Of a DNA stretch of 15,680 nucleotides, positions 1 through 8,304 are shown piece by piece. Each line of letters begins with the position of its first letter. The stretch's first letter is position 1. The notes under the pieces are model-generated. The model was not told where the DNA came from. It saw nothing but the letters and a program-made list of their open reading frames with translations, and did not search any database. This stretch comes from Methanobacterium sp. GTDB lineage: Archaea; Methanobacteriota; Methanobacteria; Methanobacteriales; Methanobacteriaceae. The position numbers and the translations under genes were made by a program. The stretch covers positions 14,662 through 30,341 of the forward strand of contig PLXT01000029.1 in the NCBI GenBank assembly GCA_003151535.1, in the 5' to 3' direction.

Positions 1-1572
<1,572 letters not shown>

Positions 1573-1574
1573 AG

Positions 1575-2966
1575 ATGAAGATAGATATCAAAACAAGGGA
1601 ATATACAACTGTTTCCGAAGTTTCCGGTCCTCTAATGATTGTTGAAGGTGTAGAGGGAGTGGCCTACAACGAAATCGTTGAGATCGAAACACCTGCAGGA
1701 GATAGTAGGAGAGGGCAAGTTCTTGAGGTCAAAGGAGACCTCGCTGTCGTGCAAGTATTCGAGGGTACAAGTGACCTTAACACATCAACAACTAAAGTAA
1801 GGTTCACAGGTCAGACAGCAAAACTTGGTGTTGCACCAGACATGCTAGGAAGAGTATTCAATGGTACAGGTATACCAATTGATGGTGGTCCTGAGATCAT
1901 CCCTGATAAAGAATTAGATATCAGTGGTAACCCAATGAACCCTTCTGCTAGGGAATTTCCTGCAGAGTTCATTGAAACTGGTATATCCACAATTGATGGT
2001 ATGAACACATTGGTACGTGGTCAGAAACTACCTATATTTACTGGGTCGGGACTTCCACACAACGAACTTGCAGCTCAGATTGCAAGGCAGGCAAAGGTTG
2101 TAGGAGAAGAAACCGAGTTTGCAGTTGTTTTTGCTGCTATGGGAATTACCCACGAAGAAGCAAACTACTTCATGAGGGATTTCGAAAGGACAGGTGCACT
2201 TGAAAGGGTTACAGTATTCATGAACCTTGCCGACGATCCAGCAATTGAAAGGATTATTACACCTAAGATGGCACTTACAACAGCTGAATACTTTGCATTT
2301 GAACTGAACATGCACGTGTTGGTTATATTAACCGATCTTACCAATTATTGTGAGGCACTTCGTGAAATTTCAGCTGCAAGGGACGAAGTTCCGGGAAGAA
2401 GAGGTTACCCAGGTTACATGTACACTGATTTAGCTACAATGTACGAACGTGCTGGAAGGATCACCGGTAAAGAGGGTTCAATTACCCAGATGCCTATACT
2501 TGTTATGCCTCAAGATGATATTACCCATCCAATTCCAGATCTTACTGGATACATAACAGAGGGTCAGATTGTTTTAAGCAGAGATCTTAACAGGAAAGGT
2601 ATATACCCACCAGTAGATGTTTTACCATCACTTTCAAGATTGATGAGTGGAGGAATTGGTGAAGGACAGACTAGGGAAGATCACAGTGGTGTTTCAGACC
2701 AACTTTACTCAGCGTATGCTGAAGGACGAGACTTAAGGGATCTTATGGCTGTTGTTGGTGAAGAAGCACTTACAGAACGTGACAGAAAATTCTTGAATTT
2801 TGCTGAAGCGTTTGAGAAGAAATTCATAACACAGTCTGGTGATGAAGATAGATCCATTCAAGAAACACTCGATTTAGGTTGGGAGTTATTAAGCCTCTTA
2901 CCAGAAGCAGAATTAAAACGTGTTAGGGCAGAGCACATTCCAAAATATCACCCAGCATACAAATAA
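1575..2966 (+). CDS. atpB: A-type ATP synthase subunit B (non-catalytic nucleotide-binding subunit)
   Basis: Subunit B alternates with subunit A in the A3B3 head and is regulatory rather than catalytic. The protein begins MKIDIKTREYTTVSEVSGP and carries the family block KLPIFTGSGLPHNELAAQIA where a true P-loop would be. It also has EALREISAARDEVPGRRGYP and TQMPILVMPQDDITHPIPDL (shared with archaeal and vacuolar B subunits). The length is about 463 residues, normal for the family. Two in-frame ATGs compete: base 1569 overlaps the atpA stop as ATGA, and base 1575. The Shine-Dalgarno-like GAGGT at 1564-1568 touches the first ATG but sits 6 nt from the second, and the N-terminus fits the family better from 1575, so I chose 1575. 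Translational coupling with atpA is expected either way. Confidence 0.96.
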   Translation: MKIDIKTREYTTVSEVSGPLMIVEGVEGVAYNEIVEIETPAGDSRRGQVLEVKGDLAVVQVFEGTSDLNTSTTKVRFTGQTAKLGVAPDMLGRVFNGTGIPIDGGPEIIPDKELDISGNPMNPSAREFPAEFIETGISTIDGMNTLVRGQKLPIFTGSGLPHNELAAQIARQAKVVGEETEFAVVFAAMGITHEEANYFMRDFERTGALERVTVFMNLADDPAIERIITPKMALTTAEYFAFELNMHVLVILTDLTNYCEALREISAARDEVPGRRGYPGYMYTDLATMYERAGRITGKEGSITQMPILVMPQDDITHPIPDLTGYITEGQIVLSRDLNRKGIYPPVDVLPSLSRLMSGGIGEGQTREDHSGVSDQLYSAYAEGRDLRDLMAVVGEEALTERDRKFLNFAEAFEKKFITQSGDEDRSIQETLDLGWELLSLLPEAELKRVRAEHIPKYHPAYK

Positions 2967-3021
2967 CCCCCTTAAAATCTATTTAAATTTTTTATAAGTT
3001 TTTAAGGACAAGAGGGATAAA
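2967..3021 (+). promoter_or_regulatory. atpB-atpD gap with possible internal promoter
   Basis: This 55-nt gap is the longest inside the ATP synthase operon and contains AT-rich TATA-like stretches (around 2984-2998) plus a T6 run at 2988-2993. It could hold a weak internal promoter or a partial terminator that lowers or resets atpD expression. A purine-rich AGAGGG at 3011-3016 is the ribosome binding site of atpD. The promoter idea is inference only. Confidence 0.3.
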
Positions 3022-3663
3022 ATGGCGCAGGAAATGATAGAAGGAATAAATCCAACAAGGATGGAACTCCTAAAACTGAAAGATAGGGAAAAACTTGCTG
3101 TAAAGGGTCACAGTCTCCTTAAAGAGAAACGTAATGCCCTTATTATGGAGTTTTTCAACATATTAGAACGTGTGAAAGGCTCAAGGGAAGGTGTAGAAGC
3201 TACACTCCAAGAAGCATACAAAGATCTTAGTGATGCACAGATGGTAATGGGTGACTTGGCAGTTACAAAATCTGCAATGTCAGTCAAAGAATCTGTTAAC
3301 GTTGAAATTGAATCACGAAGTGTTATGGGCGTTGTTGTTCCATTGATCGAGTCAGAAATTGGCCAGAAAAATATGGTTCAAAGGGGATATGGATTTTTGG
3401 AAACATCTGTAAAGCTTGATGAAGCAGCTAGCAAATTTGAAGAATCAATAAAACTCATAATCGAACTTGCAGAAATTGAAAAAACAATAATGCTTCTTGC
3501 AATCGAGATAGAGTCAACCAAAAGAAGGGTTAATGCATTAGAACATATAATCATCCCAAAACTCGAAAATACAGTTAAATATATCGAGATGCGGCTTGAA
3601 GAAATGGAAAGGGAAAACTTCGTAAGGTTGAAAATGATCAAAAAAACTATGGAGATGGAATAA
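3022..3663 (+). CDS. atpD: A-type ATP synthase subunit D (central stalk)
   Basis: Subunit D is the coiled-coil rotor shaft that links the membrane ring to the A3B3 head. The 213-residue product has the family N-terminus (INPTRMELLKLKDREKLAVKGHSLLKEKRNAL), here cited in parts: INPTRMELLKLKDRE and LLKEKRNALIMEF. It is helical and highly charged at both ends, with the typical C-terminal segment containing RRVNALEHIIIPKLENTVKYI. The start ATG is preceded by AGAGGG 5-6 nt away. It lies in the same operon downstream of atpA and atpB, separated from atpB by 55 nt, and abuts the next gene with no gap. Confidence 0.96.
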   Translation: MAQEMIEGINPTRMELLKLKDREKLAVKGHSLLKEKRNALIMEFFNILERVKGSREGVEATLQEAYKDLSDAQMVMGDLAVTKSAMSVKESVNVEIESRSVMGVVVPLIESEIGQKNMVQRGYGFLETSVKLDEAASKFEESIKLIIELAEIEKTIMLLAIEIESTKRRVNALEHIIIPKLENTVKYIEMRLEEMERENFVRLKMIKKTMEME

Positions 3664-4053
3664 TTGACTATGAGGATCACCACAAGACTAGATACTGTCA
3701 GAAGAGATCTGGCAGAATCTAAAGCAAGAAAGCATCTTGACTTCCGAATAGGAACCATCTCAGGTAATCTGAAAGCTATTATAGCTGATGAAGACATGGA
3801 ATTTAAATCTGGAGATATTAAACGGATTAAAATTAAAAAAATTCCAATCCCAGCCAATCATTTAAGCTTTCTGAGTGGATACGGCTCGAACAGGTATGGA
3901 CATGCACTTACAGTTGATGAGGAAATACCTTTACCCCTCAGCATGAAACGCCAAGGTGACCATGCAATATTTGCAGCAGCTGAAACTTGTGAAATAAAAA
4001 AAGATGACTTATTAGGTGTTTTAATACTCCTACCCGTCAATTTAACATACTAA
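3664..4053 (+). CDS. DUF22-like methanogen protein at the end of the ATP synthase operon
   Basis: The product is 129 residues, soluble, with no membrane segment and no recognisable catalytic motif. Segments such as SFLSGYGSNRYGHALTVDEE and the ending GVLILLPVNL resemble the small archaeal DUF22 family of unknown function; I recall this from family features and could not search. It starts immediately after the atpD stop: TTG at 3664 directly follows TAA, with GGAG at 3651-3654 placed 9 nt before. The alternative ATG at 3670 would sit 15 nt from that site, so I kept TTG, with low certainty. The location at the end of the ATP synthase operon, just before its terminator, implies co-expression with the synthase. 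A role in assembly or regulation of the synthase is only a guess from position. Confidence 0.75.
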   Translation: MTMRITTRLDTVRRDLAESKARKHLDFRIGTISGNLKAIIADEDMEFKSGDIKRIKIKKIPIPANHLSFLSGYGSNRYGHALTVDEEIPLPLSMKRQGDHAIFAAAETCEIKKDDLLGVLILLPVNLTY

Positions 4054-4055
4054 AA

Positions 4056-4078
4056 TCTTTTTTTTATTTTTTTATTTT
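4056..4078 (+). terminator. Oligo-T terminator of the ATP synthase operon
   Basis: Three T runs of 8, 7 and 4 bases (4058-4065, 4067-4073, 4075-4078) start 3 nt after the stop codon of the DUF22 gene. Archaeal RNA polymerase terminates on such U-rich tracts without a hairpin. It is the strongest + strand T tract in the window. Confidence 0.8.
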
Positions 4079-4190
4079 AAACTGATCTTCTTGTATATTA
4101 ATTTTTACAACAGCACTTTTTTTATTATTTATTTTATTTTAAAAATTAAAGATAAAAATAAAATCTGATAAAAAGATTAGATAATAAATT

Positions 4191-4198
4191 AAAAAAAA
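4191..4198 (-). terminator. Oligo-T terminator after the coiled-coil gene
   Basis: A run of eight A on the + strand reads as T8 on the - strand, beginning about 11 nt past the stop of the gene ending at 4209. This is the usual archaeal terminator form. Confidence 0.6.
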
Positions 4199-4208
4199 TC
4201 TGATTTAC

Positions 4209-4625
4209 TTAGTTGCCAAACCTGTTTCTCATTGATTTATTAACAGGATCTTTCAAGTTTTCAAACTGTACAATTAGATCATCAATCATGTATCTAAGCT
4301 CTTTTAAATCTTCAATATTTGTTTTTGAAGAGGAATCCAGTTGTTTAAGTTCCCTTATAAGTTTATTTTTTGAACGTCCTCTTATTATATCTGTAAATCC
4401 TGATTTTTGGTTCATTGAATATTTTTTCCTTACAGCAGCCTTGTCTTTGAGAAAATTTGATTCAGCCATACGTATATCCCTTAAAATATTCTCTTTAAGT
4501 TTTAATAAAATAGATTCCCTCTCATTTAATTCCAATATTAATCGTCTTGAATCTGCTATGGACGTCACTTCAACATTTATATCAATGATTTCAGTGAGTA
4601 ATTTGTGATAATCTTCATTAATCAT
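4209..4625 (-). CDS. Small coiled-coil hypothetical protein
   Basis: This 138-residue protein is highly charged and appears helical over most of its length. Leucine and isoleucine heptads run through the N-terminal half (ILELNERESILLKLKENILRD) and again around residues 90-125. A basic glycine-containing hinge, FTDIIRGRSKNKLIRELKQL, joins the two. There is no signal peptide, membrane span or enzyme motif. The start is well supported: AAGGAG lies about 8 nt upstream of the ATG at 4625. It follows the gene ending at 4688 on the same strand after a 62-nt gap that contains a TATA-like TTTTTATAT (about 4677-4685), so it may have its own promoter. I do not recognise a family. A structural or adaptor role is plausible for a short two-helix protein but is inference. 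Confidence 0.75.
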   Translation of the reverse strand: MINEDYHKLLTEIIDINVEVTSIADSRRLILELNERESILLKLKENILRDIRMAESNFLKDKAAVRKKYSMNQKSGFTDIIRGRSKNKLIRELKQLDSSSKTNIEDLKELRYMIDDLIVQFENLKDPVNKSMRNRFGN

Positions 4626-4687
4626 TTAGTTTACTCCTTATAACAGTAAAGAATACTAATTATTATTTATGAATGTGATATAAAAAT

Positions 4688-5026
4688 TTATCCCCTCGTT
4701 ATATTTACAAAGACTTGGAGCATACCATCGATAACAACACACTTGGTTTTAACTTCGTTATTTTCTTTTTCCATATCTTTAATCCGGTATAGAACATTGG
4801 TAAGTGATATGGTGTTAAATGAACCTTTTTTATTCTCAGGTTTGGATGAAATTAAAAGTATGTTAACAACACCGTCATCTATAGCAACGTTGTAATTGAT
4901 TGCATTGATATATATGGCATCTGAAATTCTCAGCAACAGTTTAATGTACTTAATTGGGAGACTGCTCTTACTGATAACATCTTTTATCTTGTCATTTTGT
5001 CTGCACTGCTCAATATTTATTTCCAT
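4688..5026 (-). CDS. Small soluble hypothetical protein
   Basis: The product has 112 residues and no membrane segment. The first 40 residues look helical (SSLPIKYIKLLLRISDAIYI) and the rest contains alternating strands (VAIDDGVVNILLISSKPE, KTKCVVIDGMLQVFVNI). It has one cysteine near each end and no recognisable motif. The start is supported by GGTGAG 3-4 nt upstream of the ATG at 5026. It diverges from the UPF0216 gene on the other strand, sharing a 103-nt intergenic region, and precedes the coiled-coil gene on its own strand. Family unknown. The two small genes may form one unit, but the 62-nt gap leaves that open. Confidence 0.7.
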   Translation of the reverse strand: MEINIEQCRQNDKIKDVISKSSLPIKYIKLLLRISDAIYINAINYNVAIDDGVVNILLISSKPENKKGSFNTISLTNVLYRIKDMEKENNEVKTKCVVIDGMLQVFVNITRG

Positions 5027-5129
5027 ATTCTCACCATCCCGCGAATATTAAATTTAAATGTATTCATAATATGATTATAAGTATCACAACTAAAACTAAT
5101 ATATCATTCAATGCAAATATAAATTTATA
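5027..5129. promoter_or_regulatory. Divergent promoter region between the 5026 and 5130 genes
   Basis: This 103-nt AT-rich region serves two divergent genes. For the + strand, a TATA-like TAATATAT at 5097-5104 would place the transcription start close to the ATG at 5130, and there is no Shine-Dalgarno before that ATG, which fits a leaderless mRNA. A second TATA-like element ATTATAAG lies near 5074-5081. On the - strand, TTATAATCAT (about 5070-5079) would give a short leader containing the GGTGAG of the other gene. Assignments are by eye. Confidence 0.45.
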
Positions 5130-5537
5130 ATGATACCAGATTTTAACCGTGGAGATAGGCTTGTAAAAAAGCAAATTTTAAGCCTTAACAGACACTTGCC
5201 AAGAAAAAGAAAGTTCGTGGATGAACTTCTAAAAGAAGAAAAACCCCATGTAGTGGGTGCAGATGGTATAAGACACAGATTTAAAAAGGACGAGCTTAAT
5301 ATAATAAAAGAAATTTTAGGAGAATCAGAACTCCATTTATTAAAACTTCCAATATACATAGAGATGGATTCCAATGCTGCAGGTTCAAAGATATCTGGGA
5401 GACTTGAGAATAAGGTTATCTGTAAGATACTCGACATCCAAGAATGCAGCAATGAAACTTATTTATATAGACAAGATATTAAGACGCTGCGAAAGGAACT
5501 CCCAACCACAACACAATACATATTTCTAGTGAGGTAA
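5130..5537 (+). CDS. UPF0216 (DUF61) family protein
   Basis: The protein has 135 residues and belongs, as far as I can recognise, to the archaeal UPF0216/DUF61 family of unknown function. The family-like features are an N-terminal segment with LNRHLPRKRKFVDELLKEEKPHV (cited as LNRHLPRKRKFVDELL), followed by GADGIRHRFKKDELNII and LKLPIYIEM. It is basic at the N-terminus, which would suit nucleic-acid binding, but no known fold motif is visible. No Shine-Dalgarno precedes the ATG and no in-frame upstream start exists, because TAA is at 5097-5099, so a leaderless message is likely. The next gene starts 5 nt downstream and its ribosome binding site overlaps the stop of this one, indicating a two-gene operon. 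I recall that the family also occurs near ATP synthase genes in related methanogens. Confidence 0.8.
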   Translation: MIPDFNRGDRLVKKQILSLNRHLPRKRKFVDELLKEEKPHVVGADGIRHRFKKDELNIIKEILGESELHLLKLPIYIEMDSNAAGSKISGRLENKVICKILDIQECSNETYLYRQDIKTLRKELPTTTQYIFLVR

Positions 5538-5542
5538 ACAAA

Positions 5543-5701
5543 ATGACTCGAGATCCGTTAAATGAATTATTTAAAGATGTAAAAGACCCAGATAATCGTG
5601 CAAAACTCTTTGTTCTGGTTACTGGTGCAATGATAATCTCAACTATGTTAATAGTGATTGGAACTATCATATTCATACTTATAGCATTGCATATAATTTG
5701 A
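5543..5701 (+). CDS. 52-residue single-span membrane protein
   Basis: This short gene encodes 52 residues starting MTRDPLNELFKDVKDPDNRA. The soluble acidic N-terminus of about 22 residues is followed by a hydrophobic helix from about residue 23 to 51 (LFVLVTGAMIISTMLIVIGT, then further isoleucines) that ends two residues before the stop. It is therefore predicted as a tail-anchored or single-span protein. The start is well supported: GAGGT at 5531-5535 sits 7 nt upstream of the ATG. The gene begins 5 nt after the UPF0216 stop and must be co-transcribed with it. Standard length cut-offs would miss it. The function is unknown; a membrane anchor or partner for the UPF0216 protein is inference from the operon. 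Confidence 0.8.
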   Translation: MTRDPLNELFKDVKDPDNRAKLFVLVTGAMIISTMLIVIGTIIFILIALHII

Positions 5702-5727
5702 ATAAATTTTTAATAGAATAATAGACT

Positions 5728-6897
5728 CTAAGGGTTAGTTGGTGTTAAATTTCTATAAACATCATTGACAATCTTTTTTGCAGAATACACTGTATCTTCA
5801 AGAATTTTATCAGAGGTTAATACAGTTGCTATAGGTTCTCCTTCTTCAATAATTACATTTTGAGCCGGTATATCGTTTACGCATTTCATATTGAGATTAC
5901 CTACAATGGATCGCTTTTTTGCAAAAATTATCATCTTAGCTGCAAAATTTTTCGGGGTGGGAATTTCCATTAATTCTCCTCTACATGCCATTATATGGGC
6001 TTGTCCAATGTTAATACCGAGAGCTGCCTCTGCTGGTTCATAAGTACCTTGTAACCTAGGATTTACCTCTATTACATATACTTCTCCATTTTTTATTATC
6101 ATGTCTACTCCATTTGAACCAATTAATTTCAAATCAACAACAACATCAGCTGCAATTTCTTCAAAATGTTCGTTGTTTAATTGATTTTTTAGGCCATTTT
6201 GTTGGATATATGGAACAATATTACCACAGTATCCATAATTTTCACTTTGACCTAGCCATTTATTTCCAATTAACTGTTCTGATGTGAGAATTGTTATAGC
6301 TTCATCACCACTGGAGAGTACAGATGCGCTTACATCACGTCCATCAACAATCTCCTGTAAAATTGCTTCATGGATATCAATATCTGGATCGATTCCATCA
6401 ATGTTTTGAATACCAACTCCCCCTGATCCTTCAAGGGGTTTGAGGAGAAATTTTTCAGATTCGCTTGCATCTACTATTTCAAGTGCATCTTCTAAATCCG
6501 TTACCAAATAAGTCTCTGGAAGTTTGAAACCACTACCGAAACTCTTTTTTAAGTGTTTATATAATTTATATTTATTTTCAACGTTATTTATATCTCTGTT
6601 CCCAATTAATTTTCGTTTAGGAAGTGCTGAGGGAGATATACCAGAATTGTATATTATAAAATCTGCATCATCTACCATCTCAGAAGCCATATTAAGAATA
6701 ACTTCTGGATCAAATTTTTTAGAAAAATTACCACATGTAGAATATGGTTTTTGAGATAAGATAGATTTAAAATTAGTTACACATTTTTTAAGATCAAAAC
6801 ATCCAAAATAATCAGCAGAAGAAACATTATATCCAATATTTTTTAAAGAACATACAATAGGCCGTGTATTCGCACCTATAACTAGTATATTTTCCAT
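5728..6897 (-). CDS. ATP-grasp superfamily ligase (carboligase-like)
   Basis: The 389-residue protein has an N-terminal nucleotide-binding-like segment (MENILVIGANTRPIV). A full ATP-grasp fold follows: lysine 153 in LLKPLEGSGGVGIQNI (the ATP-binding loop), QEIVDG at 181-186, and the metal-binding end VIEVNPRLQGTYE around 275-287. It resembles the methanogen carboligases grouped as COG2232; the substrate cannot be told from the sequence. Such enzymes join a carboxylate to an amine or thiol using ATP, and relatives act in coenzyme biosynthesis. The frame is open upstream to 6960, but that would put the start inside the tRNA gene. The ATG at 6897 begins the canonical fold and has AAGGGT about 7 nt before it, so I chose it. 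The tRNA-Gln 3' end is only 24 nt upstream, implying co-transcription. Confidence 0.88.
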   Translation of the reverse strand: MENILVIGANTRPIVCSLKNIGYNVSSADYFGCFDLKKCVTNFKSILSQKPYSTCGNFSKKFDPEVILNMASEMVDDADFIIYNSGISPSALPKRKLIGNRDINNVENKYKLYKHLKKSFGSGFKLPETYLVTDLEDALEIVDASESEKFLLKPLEGSGGVGIQNIDGIDPDIDIHEAILQEIVDGRDVSASVLSSGDEAITILTSEQLIGNKWLGQSENYGYCGNIVPYIQQNGLKNQLNNEHFEEIAADVVVDLKLIGSNGVDMIIKNGEVYVIEVNPRLQGTYEPAEAALGINIGQAHIMACRGELMEIPTPKNFAAKMIIFAKKRSIVGNLNMKCVNDIPAQNVIIEEGEPIATVLTSDKILEDTVYSAKKIVNDVYRNLTPTNP

Positions 6898-6921
6898 GAA
6901 ATTACCCTTAAAACTTAAAAA

Positions 6922-6993
<72 letters not shown>

Positions 6994-7004
6994 AATATAG
7001 AATA

Positions 7005-7050
7005 GACTGCATTGCAGTAATCAGTCTTTATGCCGAGCTTATATTTAAAG
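7005..7050 (-). promoter_or_regulatory. Promoter of the tRNA-Gln/ATP-grasp unit with a palindrome near the start site
   Basis: On the - strand, TTTAAATATAA (7039-7049) is a good archaeal TATA box about 46 nt upstream of the tRNA 5' end, which would place transcription start near 7018-7024. A 13-bp palindrome, ACTGCA-T-TGCAGT (7006-7018), lies between the TATA box and the tRNA, around or just after the predicted start. It could be an operator or a leader hairpin. The Cas4-like gene stops only about 23 nt upstream of this promoter. Confidence 0.55.
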
Positions 7051-7072
7051 GTATCGACATGGTTTAATTACC

Positions 7073-7741
7073 CTAAAAATTCATTTTCCTATCACATAAA
7101 GTATTAAATCTACATCCTCGGCATTTATTAGGATTGTTAGTGGCCTTAAATTCGATTTCTCCATCCAATAATTTGTGCATGCGGTTTATAAGGTTGATAA
7201 TATCCTTTTCTGCCTTTTCATCAAAGTAAGACGCCCAGTAAATGTTTTCAGTACCTCTTTCACGAAGGGATGCAACAATTCTTCTTTTTTCTGGTAACAT
7301 TTCATTGAAGGCTAGACAGTATCCATAAACCTGGTTTTTACTGGAGGAGTATGCAACTGTTCCAGGTTTATCATCTATAATAATAAACTCATCAGGAGTC
7401 ATCCATACCTCATCAATGAATCCTCGGATCCCATGGTGTTTTGATATTACAGGAAGTTCTCTTGAAAGTATTTCTCCAGTTTTGGATGTTTCAAGCATCT
7501 CATCAAATGTAACAGGTTCAGCATCAACTTTAAAATTTGACTCAAGTATTGCATGTTCTTTTGTGCCTTGTACCATAGATTCAGTAAGTTTGACACTGAT
7601 CCCCTTGACATTTTCGAGATATATGCCATATTCACAGAATCCTTGTTTGTTAAGCCAACTTATTGGAAAATTATTCTTATCTGCAATAATTTTTACTTGG
7701 CTAATGGTAGGATGTGGAGTTGATCCCGATTTTTCCATCAT
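7073..7741 (-). CDS. Stand-alone Cas4-like PD-(D/E)XK exonuclease with Fe-S cysteines
   Basis: The 222-residue protein matches the Cas4/RecB-like nuclease layout. One cysteine (C36, in GFCEYGIYL) lies near the N-terminus and a histidine at H63 (QGTKEH). Asp110 in GIRGFIDEVW is followed by Asp123-Asp124-Lys125 in FIIIDDKPG (the D-xK core), then Q137-xxx-Y141 in NQVYGY. Three C-terminal cysteines (C207, C210, C216, in NKCRGCRFNTLCDR) complete a four-cysteine iron-sulfur site. All catalytic residues appear intact, so activity on single-stranded DNA ends is expected from the family. The start ATG overlaps the stop of the upstream coiled-coil gene (TAATG), with AAGGGT close before it, so the two are translationally coupled. 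No CRISPR array or other cas gene is nearby, so a repair or processing role is more likely than spacer acquisition. Confidence 0.87.
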   Translation of the reverse strand: MMEKSGSTPHPTISQVKIIADKNNFPISWLNKQGFCEYGIYLENVKGISVKLTESMVQGTKEHAILESNFKVDAEPVTFDEMLETSKTGEILSRELPVISKHHGIRGFIDEVWMTPDEFIIIDDKPGTVAYSSSKNQVYGYCLAFNEMLPEKRRIVASLRERGTENIYWASYFDEKAEKDIINLINRMHKLLDGEIEFKATNNPNKCRGCRFNTLCDRKMNF

Positions 7742-8304
7742 TACCCTTCCCCATCCTTTTTGCTACCTAAACGACTTCTTAAGCTAGTCCAAATATCTTT
7801 ATCTTTATTTAATTCCTCTTCAAGAACTTTGACCTTTTCAATTTCAAGTTCATAGTTCTTTTTAAGATCCTTATGGATATCACTAACCTCTTCCAATTTC
7901 GTCATGAGCCTATCTTTATCGCTTTCTAAGATTTTGACCCGCTCAGTTTCAAGACGGAGCTTCTTATTAGTTTTACTATTCTTGCTGACAAGTTCCTTGT
8001 AAGATTTAGATAATTCATTATGTTTCCATTCTAACTCAGCAAGCTCCCTTTCATATGCCTCAATGTGACTGTTTGTGGCCCCTAAATTTTTGAGGTAATC
8101 CTCTGCCATTGTTGGATCTTCACCCATTAATTCTCCAATCTGCTTTTGAGGTATAATGAAAACTTTTTCACTGCATTCAAATTTATCCGATCTCTTCAAA
8201 GGTACCAAGTATTGATTGTACTCGTATACCTTTTTTTTACCGCCCACAGTCTTTTTAGTCTTCTTTTTATAACATTTAACAGCTGATTTTATTACCTTTA
8301 CCAT
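7741..8304 (-). CDS. Basic N-terminal domain plus coiled-coil protein, partner of the Cas4-like nuclease
   Basis: The protein has 187 residues. Residues 1-50 are very basic (SAVKCYKKKTKKTVGGKKKV) and contain two cysteines, then strand-like segments (YEYNQYLVPLK, EKVFIIP). The rest, from about residue 75 to 175, is an uninterrupted charged coiled coil rich in K, E and L. There is no membrane segment. The frame extends to a GTG at 8310, but GGAG at 8313-8316 lies only 2 nt from it and 8 nt from the ATG at 8304, so I chose the ATG. Its stop overlaps the start of the Cas4-like nuclease gene, which argues for a shared function. A DNA-binding, oligomerising partner of the nuclease is a reasonable inference but I do not recognise the family. 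Generic coiled-coil similarity to SMC/Rad50-type proteins is not evidence of relationship. Confidence 0.78.
   Translation of the reverse strand: MVKVIKSAVKCYKKKTKKTVGGKKKVYEYNQYLVPLKRSDKFECSEKVFIIPQKQIGELMGEDPTMAEDYLKNLGATNSHIEAYERELAELEWKHNELSKSYKELVSKNSKTNKKLRLETERVKILESDKDRLMTKLEEVSDIHKDLKKNYELEIEKVKVLEEELNKDKDIWTSLRSRLGSKKDGEG

Noticed and set aside
4081..4208. Small RNA or hidden gene in the AT-rich gap after the ATP synthase operon
   Set aside because: The region is low-complexity A/T with frequent stops, no stable stem that I can see, and it is explained by two converging terminators.
7073..7741. Cas4-like gene as part of a CRISPR-Cas locus
   Set aside because: No direct-repeat array, no other cas gene and a non-cas partner gene; a stand-alone nuclease is the better call.
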